Origin: Shewanella glacialipiscicola
GTDB taxonomy: Bacteria; Pseudomonadota; Gammaproteobacteria; Enterobacterales; Shewanellaceae
DNA length: 64,000 bases
Reading direction: 5' to 3'
NCBI RefSeq assembly: GCF_023283485.1
Contig: NZ_JAKILU010000004.1
Span: forward strand, 62,001 to 126,000
A program made the translations under genes and the position numbers. This document shows positions 1 through 9,743 of the stretch, piece after piece. Under the pieces are notes generated by a model. The model did no database searches. It saw only the letters and a list, made by a program, of their open reading frames with translations, and was not told the origin of the DNA. Numbering within the stretch: the first letter of the stretch is position 1; the number at the start of each line of letters is the position of its first letter.

Positions 1-981
1 TTGTTAAGCTATGAAGGGGCAAGCGTGATACTGGCCGAAGGAGGCGTATCAGGGGTTGATCTGGTGCTTGAAAATGAAAACCTATTCGACATCGTCATAA
101 TGGACATGCAAATGCCTGATATGGATGGCTTGGAGGCCACTCGCCGTATCCGTAGTGATGAACGCTTTGCGACTTTACCCATATTAGCGATGACGGCTAA
201 CGCCTCTCAGTCAGACAGGCAAGATTGCCTCGATGCGGGGATGAATGACCATGTAAGTAAACCCATTGATATGCCATTGCTACTACGCAGTATTTTGCAG
301 TTAGTAGGACGAGAGGTTGCAACCACTCAGCAATATGCAGAGTATTATTCCACGGCAACGGTCAGCCTAGAGGATGAGCCATTACTGGATAATATCGATC
401 TTATCTTGCAGCGTTTTGGCGGAAATGAGTCCTTCTTTCATAAAATAGCGCAGAATTTCTCGCCTGAAATGAACAAGCAACTGGCGCAATTGACGCAGGC
501 GACTCGGGTAGCTGACTATGAAAAGGCGGCCGCCGTAAGCCATGCGATTAAAGGCGTGGCCAGTAGTTTTGGGGCTAGACGCTTAGCGACATATAGCGCT
601 TATTTAGAGCAACAATTTAAGCAAAAATCCTTTGAGCAAGTTGAAGTTGAGCATTGGGTTGATAAGTTAGCTGTGTTAATCCAACAAAGTAGCCAACAAA
701 TCGCGACTTATGGCGAGTCTACAGAAGCGAGTATTTTCGCGAATGATGGTACAAATCAACTCAGCCAGCCAGCCACAACGGTACAAAATATAAAATTAGA
801 GCTAAATACGCTAATGACGTTATTAGCAGAAAATAATTTAGAAGCTATAACGCGAGTTGACCAGTTAGCACCATCGTTATCGGGCCACCCACAATGGTCA
901 GTGCTATACACGCAAGTGCAAGCTCTCGAATTCGCCCAAGCATTAGATACGCTACACATTATCGTGTTGGAGGATAAATAA
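1..981 (+). CDS. Hybrid sensor histidine kinase, C-terminal part (receiver + Hpt), cut by window edge
   Basis: This is the tail of a multi-domain phosphorelay protein; the frame is open at base 1, so the true start lies upstream. Counting from base 1, residues 1-100 form a receiver domain with phospho-acceptor Asp35 (in IMDMQMPD), the conserved Thr/Ala of AMTAN, and Lys87 (VSKP). After a linker, residues 130-230 form an Hpt domain with phospho-His181 in the motif HAIKGVASSFG. The sensor and kinase domains are not visible. The TAA overlaps the ATG of the next gene by one base, so the two are translationally coupled; the diguanylate cyclase receiver downstream is the natural phosphotransfer target (inference). 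Confidence 0.88.
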   Translation: MLSYEGASVILAEGGVSGVDLVLENENLFDIVIMDMQMPDMDGLEATRRIRSDERFATLPILAMTANASQSDRQDCLDAGMNDHVSKPIDMPLLLRSILQLVGREVATTQQYAEYYSTATVSLEDEPLLDNIDLILQRFGGNESFFHKIAQNFSPEMNKQLAQLTQATRVADYEKAAAVSHAIKGVASSFGARRLATYSAYLEQQFKQKSFEQVEVEHWVDKLAVLIQQSSQQIATYGESTEASIFANDGTNQLSQPATTVQNIKLELNTLMTLLAENNLEAITRVDQLAPSLSGHPQWSVLYTQVQALEFAQALDTLHIIVLEDK

Positions 982-1913
982 TGGATGCTGCAGACATAAT
1001 GATGCCACTTGAAACTGAGAAAGGTAAAATTCTTGTCGTTGATGATCAACCGCTTAATATAAAAATATTGCATCAACTCTTGCATGAAGATTACGACATG
1101 TTTATGGCGACTAATGGCCAACAAGCGATAGCATTGTGTCAACAATTGCAGCCGGATTTAGTGTTGTTAGATATTGAAATGCCGATAATGTCAGGCTATG
1201 ACGTTTGCCAGCAACTTAAAGCCGATCCGTTAACCGCCAATATAGGGGTGATTTTTGTTACCGCACATTTTGATGAGGTTCAAGAGGTTAAGGGATTTCA
1301 GCTTGGCGCCGTTGATTTTATACATAAGCCTATTAACCCCATTATTACTACCGCGCGGGTTAAAAATCAGTTCATTCTTAAGCGGCAAACCGATTTGCTG
1401 CACTCCATCGCATTACTCGACAGTTTAACTGGGGTGGCTAACCGACGTCAGTTTGAACAACGTTTACCTGAAATATGGAAACATAGTTGCCGAACCCAAT
1501 CGCCTTTATCGGTGGTGATGTTAGATGTCGATTTTTTTAAACTTTTTAATGATCGTTATGGCCATCAAGAGGGCGATCAATGCTTACGTCTGGTTGCTAA
1601 AGCGATTAGCGCTGCATTAAAGCGTTCGGTGGACTTTGTGGCGCGATATGGCGGTGAAGAATTTATTTGCATTCTGCCAGAAACCCCGTTGCTAGGTGCA
1701 GAACATATCGCGCAGAACATAGTCGATACAGTACAGGCCTTGCATCTTGAACACCTTGATTCTAGCTTCAACGAAGTCACCATTAGTGCTGGTGTTGCCA
1801 GCATTCAACCCCAAAATGATGTAACCTGGCAAACGCTTATTGAGGCGGCTGATCAACAATTATATCTTGCCAAACAAAATGGTCGTAATCAAATCAGTGG
1901 CTTGGTTCTGTAG
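981..1913 (+). CDS. Response regulator with GGDEF output (diguanylate cyclase)
   Basis: This protein makes cyclic di-GMP from two GTP when phosphorylated. Residues 15-130 are a receiver with Asp64 (LLDIEMP) and Lys116 (HKP). Residues 145-305 are a GGDEF domain with an intact GGEEF active site at 224-228. RSVD at 215-218 sits at the correct distance to be the RxxD inhibitory I-site, so product feedback inhibition is expected. There is no transmembrane segment, so it is cytoplasmic. The layout is that of PleD/WspR-type regulators. The ATG overlaps the stop of the upstream hybrid kinase, implying a kinase-cyclase pair. The input signal is unknown. Confidence 0.93.
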   Translation: MDAADIMMPLETEKGKILVVDDQPLNIKILHQLLHEDYDMFMATNGQQAIALCQQLQPDLVLLDIEMPIMSGYDVCQQLKADPLTANIGVIFVTAHFDEVQEVKGFQLGAVDFIHKPINPIITTARVKNQFILKRQTDLLHSIALLDSLTGVANRRQFEQRLPEIWKHSCRTQSPLSVVMLDVDFFKLFNDRYGHQEGDQCLRLVAKAISAALKRSVDFVARYGGEEFICILPETPLLGAEHIAQNIVDTVQALHLEHLDSSFNEVTISAGVASIQPQNDVTWQTLIEAADQQLYLAKQNGRNQISGLVL

Positions 1914-1986
1914 TTAACCTGTTTTATATTTTTTGGCGATCCTATGGGATACCGCTATTTTTGCTCAGTATGTGGATAAGAGAGTT

Positions 1987-2490
1987 ATGAAAGCACATTT
2001 GATCACCCGTCAAGGTTGGCAAGCTTTAGATAAAGAATTGAAGTATTTATGGAAAGAATATCGACCGCAAATCACCCTTAAAGTGCAAGAGGCGGCAGCG
2101 CAGGGTGACCGTAGTGAGAACGCTGATTACACTTACAACAAGCGTTTGTTAAGGCAAATTGATGGCCGAGTCAGATACTTAGTTAAGCGGTTAGAAGAAT
2201 TAAAAATTGTTGATTACTCGCCACAGCAAGAAGGTAAAATTTACTTTGGCGCGTGGTTTGAACTCGAAAACGAAGCGGGTGAACGCGTACGTTACCGTAT
2301 TGTGGGTAAAGATGAACTCGATACTAAATTGGGCTACATCACCATTGATTCACCGATGGCGCGCGCATTAATTGGCAAGCAAGTGGATGACGAGGTGGTA
2401 GTACAAACACCGTCAGGACCAAAAGAATGGTATATCAATCAGATACGTTATTCACCGTTTGAAGATAATCTCACTGGTGTGCCCGAGTAA
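1987..2490 (+). CDS. greB: Transcription elongation factor GreB
   Basis: GreB rescues backtracked RNA polymerase by stimulating cleavage of the nascent transcript. The 167-residue protein follows E. coli GreB along its whole length: an N-terminal coiled coil containing GDRSENADYTYNK with the acidic tip residues, then the globular domain with IVDYSPQQEGK and ITIDSPMARALIG. I chose the ATG at 1987 (MKAHLITRQGW) because it aligns with E. coli GreB and has AGAG upstream. An in-frame start at 1933 would add 18 residues with no family match. GreA versus GreB is decided by the QQEGK and SPMARAL signatures. Confidence 0.96.
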   Translation: MKAHLITRQGWQALDKELKYLWKEYRPQITLKVQEAAAQGDRSENADYTYNKRLLRQIDGRVRYLVKRLEELKIVDYSPQQEGKIYFGAWFELENEAGERVRYRIVGKDELDTKLGYITIDSPMARALIGKQVDDEVVVQTPSGPKEWYINQIRYSPFEDNLTGVPE

Positions 2491-2652
2491 CGATTGGATG
2501 GCGCGGGTCAATTTTAGATAACGGCGAAGAAACTCAGGGAAAGATCAAACTCTGTGATTTGAACTTGGCTTTAGCATGAAACTTACCGCGCGCCTGTGGT
2601 ATCTTTGGCGCAATAACGACTTACTTTATCAGCTAGGCACGACACTTTATTT

Positions 2653-5016
2653 ATGCAAACTCATGCTCATAATATCGCTCAAATTATCGCTCAAGAACTG
2701 AATGTTCGTGAGCAACAAGTCACCGCAACCATCACTCTGCTTGACGATGGTGCCACGGTTCCCTTCGTCGCCCGCTACCGTAAAGAAGCCACGGGCGGTT
2801 TAGATGATACGCAACTGCGTACCTTGTACACACGTTTAGGTTACCTGCGTGAGCTGAACGACAGGCGTCAAGTGATCCTGTCTAGCATCCAAGCTCAGGG
2901 TAAGTTAACGCCAGAATTACAATGGGCGATTGACGAGGCGGACAGTAAAACACGTCTCGAAGACTTATATTTGCCCTTCAAACCTAAGCGCCGCACTAAG
3001 GGGCAAATCGCGATTGAAGCAGGATTAGAGCCATTAGCTGATGCGTTATTGGCTGACCGTAACGCCGATATAGACGCTAAAGCGAGCGAATATATTAATA
3101 GCGATGCAGGGTTTGCTGACATCAAAGCCGTGCTTGAAGGTACGCGCTATATCCTCATGGAACGTTACGCCGAAGATGCCGAGTTATTGCGTAAGGTGCG
3201 TGAGCATTTAGGCCAAAATAGCGTATTAGAAAGTCGCCTAATCGCTGGTAAAGAGAAAGAGGGCGCGAAATTTCGCGACTATTTCGAGCATACCGAGCAG
3301 TTAGCTAAAATCCCATCACACCGTGCCTTGGCTATGCTACGGGGCCGCAATGAAGGCTTTTTATCCCTATCGATGAATGCCGATCCCGCTGCGCAAGTGG
3401 GTCAAGGTAGTTATTGTGAGGTGATTATTGCTGATCATTTACACCTTAAACTGGGTGATAGCGGCGTCGATCAATGGTTGAAAACTGTAGTTACGGCAAC
3501 ATGGCGCATCAAAATTGCCCTGCAAATGGAAACCGAGTTTATTTCGCAAATGCGTGAGCGCGCTGAAGCAGAAGCGATTAAAGTCTTTGCCCGTAATTTA
3601 GGCGACTTACTGATGGCGGCACCTGCAGGCGCAAAAGCCACTATGGGACTGGACCCCGGTTTACGCACTGGCGTGAAAGTGGCTGTGGTGGATAACACTG
3701 GCAAGATGTTGTGCCATGCGACGATTTTCCCGCACGCACCACAAAATTTGTGGGAAAAGTCGATTCGTACTTTGGCGAACTTAGTCAAAATGCATAAGGT
3801 TGAGTTGATTGCGATTGGTAACGGTACCGCATCGCGCGAAACTGACAAATTAGCCGCTGAGTTAATTGCCAGCGTGAAAGATACCCATCCACAGTTGACC
3901 AAAGTGATGGTTAGTGAAGCGGGTGCATCGGTATATTCAGCCTCTGAATTAGCGGCGCTGGAGTTCCCAGATCTTGATGTCTCGATTCGTGGCGCGGTAT
4001 CGATTGCTCGCCGATTGCAAGATCCGTTAGCTGAGCTGGTTAAAATTGAGCCTAAATCTATCGGTGTCGGTCAATATCAGCACGACGTGAGTCAGAGCCA
4101 ACTATCGGGTTCGCTCGAAGCTGTGGTTGAGGATTGCGTAAACGGTGTGGGTGTCGATCTTAATATGGCTTCTGCGCCCTTGTTGTCGCAAGTGGCGGGT
4201 TTAAATAAAACATTAGCTAAAAATGTAGTGGATTATCGCGATGCCAATGGTCAGTTTAAAAACCGCAAAGAGTTATTAAAAGTACCACGTTTAGGGCCTA
4301 AGGCTTATGAACAAGCGGCAGGATTTTTACGCATCAGTGCTGGTGACAATCCACTGGATGCTTCATCTGTGCATCCAGAGGCGTATTCGCTGGTGGAATC
4401 AATTGCTAAGGCTAAGCAAGTTGAATTGGCGAGCCTGATAGGTAACTCAGCGCTATTGCGTAGCATAAAAGCGCAGGACTTTATTACGCCAGATTTTGGT
4501 TTACCAACCGTGACCGATATTTTGGCTGAGCTTGATAAACCCGGCCGCGATCCCCGTGGCGAGTTTAAAACTGCAACCTTCAAAGATGGTATTGAAGAGC
4601 TTAAGCATTTAAAAGCCGAAATGGTGCTTGAGGGTGTGGTGACCAACGTGACTAACTTTGGTGCTTTTGTCGATATTGGCGTGCACCAAGATGGTTTAGT
4701 ACATATATCTTCATTGACCGATAAATTTATCAGCGATCCCCATACCGTGGTGAAAGCAGGTGATGTAGTGAAAGTTAAAGTAATGGAGGTGGATGTTGAG
4801 CGCCGCCGTATTAGCTTAAGTATGCGTTTGGATGAAGCTATCGATCAAACTAAATCCCAATCACGACCCAGTAGCCAAAGTCGAAGTAATAACGCTAAGA
4901 CCCCCGTGTTGGCAAAACCTATATCTCGACCTGCACAAAAATCGGCACCTAAAGCCTCTGCCAATGCGGCTATGGGAAATGCGTTTGCCGATGCCTTCGC
5001 TAAACTGAAAAAGTAA
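2653..5016 (+). CDS. tex: Tex-family RNA-binding transcription accessory protein (YhgF)
   Basis: Tex is a nucleic-acid-binding protein linked to transcription and RNA handling. The 787 residues show the expected order: a helical N-terminal region, a YqgF/RNase H-like domain starting near 330 (GLDPGLRTG), a helix-hairpin-helix region around 500-560 ([29 protein letters not shown]), and an S1 domain at about 655-725 ([19 protein letters not shown]). The C-terminal 60 residues are a Ser/Pro/Ala-rich basic tail that is likely disordered. The length is typical of the family. It stands alone behind a 162-bp gap and is followed by a terminator hairpin. Confidence 0.95.
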   Translation: MQTHAHNIAQIIAQELNVREQQVTATITLLDDGATVPFVARYRKEATGGLDDTQLRTLYTRLGYLRELNDRRQVILSSIQAQGKLTPELQWAIDEADSKTRLEDLYLPFKPKRRTKGQIAIEAGLEPLADALLADRNADIDAKASEYINSDAGFADIKAVLEGTRYILMERYAEDAELLRKVREHLGQNSVLESRLIAGKEKEGAKFRDYFEHTEQLAKIPSHRALAMLRGRNEGFLSLSMNADPAAQVGQGSYCEVIIADHLHLKLGDSGVDQWLKTVVTATWRIKIALQMETEFISQMRERAEAEAIKVFARNLGDLLMAAPAGAKATMGLDPGLRTGVKVAVVDNTGKMLCHATIFPHAPQNLWEKSIRTLANLVKMHKVELIAIGNGTASRETDKLAAELIASVKDTHPQLTKVMVSEAGASVYSASELAALEFPDLDVSIRGAVSIARRLQDPLAELVKIEPKSIGVGQYQHDVSQSQLSGSLEAVVEDCVNGVGVDLNMASAPLLSQVAGLNKTLAKNVVDYRDANGQFKNRKELLKVPRLGPKAYEQAAGFLRISAGDNPLDASSVHPEAYSLVESIAKAKQVELASLIGNSALLRSIKAQDFITPDFGLPTVTDILAELDKPGRDPRGEFKTATFKDGIEELKHLKAEMVLEGVVTNVTNFGAFVDIGVHQDGLVHISSLTDKFISDPHTVVKAGDVVKVKVMEVDVERRRISLSMRLDEAIDQTKSQSRPSSQSRSNNAKTPVLAKPISRPAQKSAPKASANAAMGNAFADAFAKLKK

Positions 5017-5033
5017 CTGCTGTAATATCAAGA

Positions 5034-5068
5034 CTCGGATACAGATTGTGTCCGAGCCATCATTTTTT
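5034..5068 (+). terminator. Rho-independent terminator after tex
   Basis: A 9-bp stem (CTCGGATAC with GTGTCCGAG, one T-G wobble) closes a 5-base loop, and a run of six T follows a few bases later. It lies 17 bp after the tex stop codon. Confidence 0.75.
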
Positions 5069-5087
5069 ACTTGTTATTCACAAAATT

Positions 5088-5139
5088 GTTGCATAAATGC
5101 CGCTTTACGGAATATAACGTTGGCATTTAATGCAACGTT
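5088..5139. promoter_or_regulatory. Nested inverted repeats upstream of the sulfatase gene
   Basis: Two dyads share an arm. GTTGCATAAATGCC (5088-5101) is the complement, with one bulged base, of 5122-5136. AACGTTG (5116-5122) is the exact complement of CAACGTT (5133-5139). The pair ends about 95 bp before the next gene. It may be an operator or alternative RNA hairpins; the factor is unknown. Confidence 0.4.
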
Positions 5140-5234
5140 AAGCAAAGTCAGTTGTCATAGCATGGCTTATTAACTGATTTTCTCGAATTGACACTCCAAA
5201 GCAGAGTGGCTTTTTATATGTTTTGGGGTAACAC

Positions 5235-7199
5235 ATGCAAGCAAGTTTATTTTCTCGTGGGCAGAATAAGGCCCATGGGCCTTTTCGTACCGTCTTTATA
5301 TTTTCGCTATTAGTCATATTGGTTACCACCTTAAGCCGTATCGCTTTGGGGTTGTGGCAGGCCGATCGCGTCGCTGCTGTTGATGGTTGGTCACACCTCT
5401 TAATGCAGGGGTTACGCGTTGATATAGCAACTCTGTGTTGGTTATGGGGTATCGCAGCGTTAGGAACCGCACTCTTTTCTGGTGATCATGCCGTTGGGCG
5501 TTTATGGCAGTTTATTTTACGCGTATGGTTAACGGTTGGTCTGTGGGTCATCCTATTTTTGGAGGCATCGACGCCTGCATTTATTGAAGAATACGGTATT
5601 CGCCCAAACCGTTTGTATGTGGAATACCTGATCTACCCGAAAGAAGTGTTATCTATGTTCTGGGCGGGCCGTAAATTCGAACTCTTTTTCTCGGTATTGT
5701 TAACAATTGGCACGCTCTGGGGTGGTTGGATATTAAGCGGTAAACTCACAAAAAATCTTCGCTTTCCACGTTGGTATTGGCGCCCTGTGTTGGCGTTGCT
5801 TGTGATTGCTCTCACGATCGTAGGTGCTCGCTCAACTTTAGGCCATAGGCCGATTAACCCTGCGATGGTAGCTTTTGTCGATGATCCATTGGTGAACTCT
5901 TTGGTTATTAACTCTGCTTATTCATTAGTTTTTGCAATCAAGCAGATGGGGAATGAAGAAGAGGCGTCAGACGTTTATGGCGATCTAGATGATAAGGATA
6001 TTATTGCTACTATTCGGCAGGAAAGTGGCCGTCCTGAAAGTGCATTTACCTCAACCGATGTTCCGTCGCTGAGCTTTAATCAAGCCAGTTATACCGGTAA
6101 GCCAAAGAATTTAGTTATTTTATTGCAAGAGAGTTTAGGCGCGCGTTTTGTGGGTAGCTTAGGCGGTTTACCCCTCACTCCTAATATCGACGCTTTATCT
6201 AAAGAGGGTTGGTATTTCGATAATTTGTACGCCACAGGAACTCGCTCCGTGCGCGGAATCGAAGCAGTAACCACTGGCTTTACGCCGACGCCAGCTCGGT
6301 CGGTGGTCAAATTGGGAAAAAGCCAAGTTGGCTTTTTCAGTATTGCCGAACTACTTAAAAATCATGGCTATACCACCCAATTTATCTATGGTGGCGAGAG
6401 TCATTTCGATAATATGCGCAGCTTTTTCTTGGGCAATGGTTTTAGCGACATCATAGACCAGAAAGATTATAAGTCTCCGGCCTTTGTCGGCTCGTGGGGC
6501 GCATCTGACGAAGACTTAATGCGTAAGGCTAATAGTGAGTTTGAACGCCTGCACAGCGAAGGCAAACCCTTCTTTAGTTTAGTCTTTAGCTCAAGTAATC
6601 ATGATCCATTCGAGTTCCCCGATGACCGTATTAAACTTTACGAAGAACCGAAACAAACTCGTAATAATGCGGCAAAGTATGCCGATTATGCTATTGGCGA
6701 GTTTTTTAAGTTGGCGAAAAATGCCGATTACTGGAAAGACACGATTTTTATCGTTGTTGCTGACCATGACAGTCGGGTCGTTGGTGCAGATCTGGTACCT
6801 ATATCGCGTTTTCGTATTCCGGGTTTAATCCTTGGGGATAATCTAGCGCCAAAGCGCGATCAGCGCATTGTAAGTCAAATCGATTTACCACCAACACTGT
6901 TATCATTGATTGGTATTTCGGACTCTTACCCTATGCTTGGCCGTGACTTAACGCAAGTCAGTGATGATTGGCCTGGCCGCGCGTTAATGCAATACGATAA
7001 AAATTTTGCCTTAATGGAAGGTAATGACGTAGTCATTCTGCAGCCAGAAAAAGCTGCACAAGGTTTCCAATATAATAAACACACTAAGCAACTAACACCT
7101 CACATCCCAGCGGCACAAGCGTTAGAAAAGAAAGCATTGAGTTGGGCTTTGTGGGGTAGTTTAGCGTATCAAAAAGAGCTGTATCGCTTAGCGAAATAA
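5235..7199 (+). CDS. LtaS-type membrane sulfatase / phosphoglycerol transferase family protein
   Basis: This is an inner-membrane enzyme with about five N-terminal transmembrane helices (residues 18-200) and an extracytoplasmic alkaline-phosphatase-superfamily domain (about 290-580). Metal and nucleophile residues of the LtaS/MdoB/EptA group are present: Glu299 (LQESLG), nucleophile Thr336 in TGTRSVRGIEA, and Asp510-His511 (VVADHDSR). Family members move phosphoglycerol or phosphoethanolamine from phospholipid onto periplasmic glucans, lipid A or polymers. Gram-negatives lack lipoteichoic acid, so the acceptor here is unknown. The ATG at 5235 follows GGGGTA. The gene is monocistronic between two terminators. 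Confidence 0.85.
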   Translation: MQASLFSRGQNKAHGPFRTVFIFSLLVILVTTLSRIALGLWQADRVAAVDGWSHLLMQGLRVDIATLCWLWGIAALGTALFSGDHAVGRLWQFILRVWLTVGLWVILFLEASTPAFIEEYGIRPNRLYVEYLIYPKEVLSMFWAGRKFELFFSVLLTIGTLWGGWILSGKLTKNLRFPRWYWRPVLALLVIALTIVGARSTLGHRPINPAMVAFVDDPLVNSLVINSAYSLVFAIKQMGNEEEASDVYGDLDDKDIIATIRQESGRPESAFTSTDVPSLSFNQASYTGKPKNLVILLQESLGARFVGSLGGLPLTPNIDALSKEGWYFDNLYATGTRSVRGIEAVTTGFTPTPARSVVKLGKSQVGFFSIAELLKNHGYTTQFIYGGESHFDNMRSFFLGNGFSDIIDQKDYKSPAFVGSWGASDEDLMRKANSEFERLHSEGKPFFSLVFSSSNHDPFEFPDDRIKLYEEPKQTRNNAAKYADYAIGEFFKLAKNADYWKDTIFIVVADHDSRVVGADLVPISRFRIPGLILGDNLAPKRDQRIVSQIDLPPTLLSLIGISDSYPMLGRDLTQVSDDWPGRALMQYDKNFALMEGNDVVILQPEKAAQGFQYNKHTKQLTPHIPAAQALEKKALSWALWGSLAYQKELYRLAK

Positions 7200-7213
7200 A
7201 TATTCAATAGAAT

Positions 7214-7241
7214 AAAAATGCCGCTATTTAGCGGCATTTTT
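7214..7241. terminator. Bidirectional terminator between converging genes
   Basis: A 12-bp perfect stem (AAATGCCGCTA and its complement, within A and T tracts) has a very short loop. It lies between the sulfatase stop at 7199 and the opposing gene that ends at 7261, so it can serve both strands. Confidence 0.9.
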
Positions 7242-7260
7242 ATTTGTGTAAATAAAGAGA

Positions 7261-7821
7261 TTAAATCGACGTCGACAAAGCGGGTTCTTGTTCTGGTTGT
7301 GTTTGCCGTTCATAGAACAGGCTAATACGTTGCCCGAGTTGTTGATAGAAATGGTTTGGCTCATCTTGGGGGAATTGCCGCGTAACGCTAATTGTTGTGT
7401 TAGCTTTAGCACTATTGTTGATATAACTTGCTGCGTCTTGGCTGACTTTGAGGCGTATATCCTTACGTTGTAGTGCTGCTTGACCTCTTATGGCCATTTT
7501 TAGCATTTTGGGCAAAACACGCTCAGCGACTACAAGGGGCGCCTTTCTCTCTTGCTGTTGTTGGCTTTGTTGTTGGGAGGAGTGTTGCTGCTGTTGTTTT
7601 TCTTGAACTTGTTGCTGATTATGCTCAAGGGTTTTGGTTTGTTGTTGAGTTTGCTCCGCTGTGCGTTCATTCTGCGGATTAAAGGCACGTTCTTGGTGCC
7701 CCTTAGTTGCTGCTTGTGGGGGAATGACCACAGGTTTCAGTTGGTTGTCGACCCGAGCCGAGTCCGTCGCGACATTAGTGGTCGCTAGCGGAACTTGGGG
7801 GTAGTTACTGACAACTAACAT
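7261..7821 (-). CDS. Glutamine-rich hypothetical protein
   Basis: I do not recognise this 186-residue protein. Residues 1-55 are polar with many Thr/Ala/Pro. Residues 56-95 are a low-complexity stretch dominated by Gln (runs of three to four Q). Residues 96-170 look folded (KAPLVVAERVLPKMLKMAIRG, then QDAASYINNSAKANTTISV). There is no signal peptide, transmembrane helix or Cys. The start is well supported by AAGGGA seven bases upstream of the ATG. It converges with the sulfatase gene across a shared terminator. The Q-tract could make the length variable between strains. No function can be given. Confidence 0.7.
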   Translation of the reverse strand: MLVVSNYPQVPLATTNVATDSARVDNQLKPVVIPPQAATKGHQERAFNPQNERTAEQTQQQTKTLEHNQQQVQEKQQQQHSSQQQSQQQQERKAPLVVAERVLPKMLKMAIRGQAALQRKDIRLKVSQDAASYINNSAKANTTISVTRQFPQDEPNHFYQQLGQRISLFYERQTQPEQEPALSTSI

Positions 7822-7882
7822 AGAAAATCCCTTAGTGCATTGATGGTTAAATACTAGCCATTAATCGCTTAAAGATAAAGCA

Positions 7883-8668
7883 TTAGCGTGTCTGTAGTGT
7901 TAACCAAGGCATAAATACCTGCAAAAACTCCTGTTGATGGGAAATAAACGGCGCATGGGAGGCTTTGGCTAACATAGCATCTTCAATGTGGCTCGCCATT
8001 GGCATTTTAGGTTGCACGCGTTTAGGCACAAGTCCATCAAGTCGCCCCCAAATTCTAAGCCAAGGCAGCTGTAGCTCTGTAAGTTGCGATCTTAAGTCGA
8101 TGTCAGTCAACATACTTAAGCCCTGTGCTAACGCTGTGGCAGTCGGTAAAGGGCGGGCCAGGACAAGATCGCGCAGCTGTTTGATATCTTCTTTAGCGGT
8201 TTCGCTGCCCATAGCTTGAATTGCCAGAAATCGTTCTATCGTGCGAGGTAAATTTTGCTCAAGCTGTTCACTAAATTGATTGAGTACTTGGGGGGGGATA
8301 CCTGGCCAAGCTTCATCATCTTTCGCCATAAAACAGGGGGATGAGGCGATAGTCATCAAGCCTTTGATTTTTTGTGGATAACTCAGTGCTGCCTGAGTCG
8401 CAACAAGCCCCCCGAGTGACCAGCCCGCCCAAATGGCGTGTTCTGGTAATGCTGCCACTAAGGCATCAACCCAAGTGGATAGCCCACCTTCTATCTGCTG
8501 ACTATGGCCAAAGCCCGGCAAGTCGACATAGTGCACCCTATACTGAGACAGTGACTCATGTAATGGCGTAAACACAGCGCTATTGACTCCCCAACCGTGA
8601 AGCATCACCAGATCAGGCCCTTGGCCTATTATTTCAATATGTAAATTGGCTGAATGTGTGGATGTCAT
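7883..8668 (-). CDS. bioH: Pimeloyl-[acyl-carrier protein] methyl ester esterase BioH
   Basis: BioH removes the methyl group from pimeloyl-ACP methyl ester, ending the disguised fatty-acid route to the pimelate part of biotin. It is an alpha/beta hydrolase of 261 residues with the triad Ser84 (GWSLGG), Asp211 (GRLDGLVP) and His238 (ASHAPFISH), plus the LHGWGVNSAVF oxyanion region of BioH proteins. I start it at the ATG at 8668; a GTG at 8677 would add three residues. It is divergent from comF with overlapping 5' regions, and nfuA follows comF. This is the E. coli bioH-gntX-nfuA arrangement and strengthens the assignment. Confidence 0.93.
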   Translation of the reverse strand: MTSTHSANLHIEIIGQGPDLVMLHGWGVNSAVFTPLHESLSQYRVHYVDLPGFGHSQQIEGGLSTWVDALVAALPEHAIWAGWSLGGLVATQAALSYPQKIKGLMTIASSPCFMAKDDEAWPGIPPQVLNQFSEQLEQNLPRTIERFLAIQAMGSETAKEDIKQLRDLVLARPLPTATALAQGLSMLTDIDLRSQLTELQLPWLRIWGRLDGLVPKRVQPKMPMASHIEDAMLAKASHAPFISHQQEFLQVFMPWLTLQTR

Positions 8669-8709
8669 TTGGCTCACTTGAGTGCCTCAAAAATCGATTA
8701 GGTGAATAT

Positions 8710-9501
8710 ATGTCGCATGTTGTCAAAAGGATTTGGCTGCCAGCCGCTTTGCGGATAATGCGTTTAGGATATCAACTTGGTACTACTTGGCTAGCGAGCA
8801 GTTTACCTAACCGTTGCTTGCTGTGCCACCAATCGATATCACTCCCCGAGAGCGGCATTTGTGCTATTTGCCTGCATTCTGGCTTATATCACGGCCCGAT
8901 TTGTTTAGGCTGCGGCAAGTCGATGCAAATTGAGGTCGATTATTGTGGTGAATGCCAAAAACACCAACCGCGAAAAGTGATTGCGCCTTGTAGTTATCAT
9001 CAAGGTTTAGGCGCTTGGATTGGCGCTATAAAGTATCAAGGTCAGCTTGCGGCTTTACCTGTGTTATGTCGTGCTTTAGTCACGCGTATTAAGGTATTAG
9101 AGCAACAAGGATTAATCACGCTTCCCCAAGCCATAATGCCTGTGCCGCTACACCCTAAGCGTTTACAACAAAGGGGATTTAATCAGGCATGGTTAATTGC
9201 CCGTGAGTTATCGCAGCTCTTACAGTTGCCGCTGGTGGACGAAGGGCTAACGCGCAGACAAGATACTCGACCGCAGGCAGGGCTTTCGGGTGCACAGCGA
9301 CGACGCAATTTACATGATGCCTTTATATTAGCGGATGATTTTGCGTTCCAACGTGTTGCACTGGTTGATGATGTGGTCACCACAGGGACTACTGTTTCTG
9401 AAATTGCGCGCTTATTTGAGGCGCGCTACGTGCATGTTCAAGTGTGGTGTCTGGCGCGTGCTGAGGCTCCGGGCTTGCTCGATGACCTTGATAGCGAATG
9501 A
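8710..9501 (+). CDS. comF: ComF/GntX family phosphoribosyltransferase-like protein
   Basis: A 263-residue ComF-type protein with two N-terminal zinc-ribbon-like Cys pairs (CLLC, CAIC) and further CLGC and CGEC motifs, followed by a type I phosphoribosyltransferase domain with the PRPP loop VALVDDVVTTGTT. Family members are tied to natural DNA uptake in competent bacteria and called GntX/YhgH in E. coli; the exact reaction is not settled. The ATG at 8710 is preceded by AGGTG at 8700-8704. An in-frame ATG at 8656 would overlap bioH and has no family match. It is transcribed away from bioH and toward nfuA. Confidence 0.9.
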   Translation: MSHVVKRIWLPAALRIMRLGYQLGTTWLASSLPNRCLLCHQSISLPESGICAICLHSGLYHGPICLGCGKSMQIEVDYCGECQKHQPRKVIAPCSYHQGLGAWIGAIKYQGQLAALPVLCRALVTRIKVLEQQGLITLPQAIMPVPLHPKRLQQRGFNQAWLIARELSQLLQLPLVDEGLTRRQDTRPQAGLSGAQRRRNLHDAFILADDFAFQRVALVDDVVTTGTTVSEIARLFEARYVHVQVWCLARAEAPGLLDDLDSE

Positions 9502-9743
9502 ACTGGCAAGTTTGTGGTTCTAGTTGATATCTGATTAAGTGATTGTCTTATTAGAATTATTTCATTTTTATTTATCGATGCTATGCCGTTATATTCATCG
9601 AAATAGTAGTGTTAAATGGTGACCGTTATGGCAAAAATCCATAAACTTGCTATCCAAGGGACTACAAAGCAAGGGTGAGTCGGAGTATCATACGGCTAAT
9701 TCTTACTAAAACACTCAGGTATCCCCTGACGGAGCAGGTTTTC

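Noticed and set aside
3471..3902. 143-residue minus-strand frame inside tex
   Set aside because: It lies within a conserved gene and its composition is that of a shadow frame.
7473..7788. Leucine- and valine-rich plus-strand frames opposite the Gln-rich gene
   Set aside because: The Leu and Val runs are the mirror of CAG/CAA glutamine codons read on the other strand; the minus-strand gene has the ribosome site.
9628..9678. Tiny open frame (16 residues) upstream of nfuA
   Set aside because: It has an ATG but no clear Shine-Dalgarno, and a peptide this short occurs by chance; a leader role cannot be supported.
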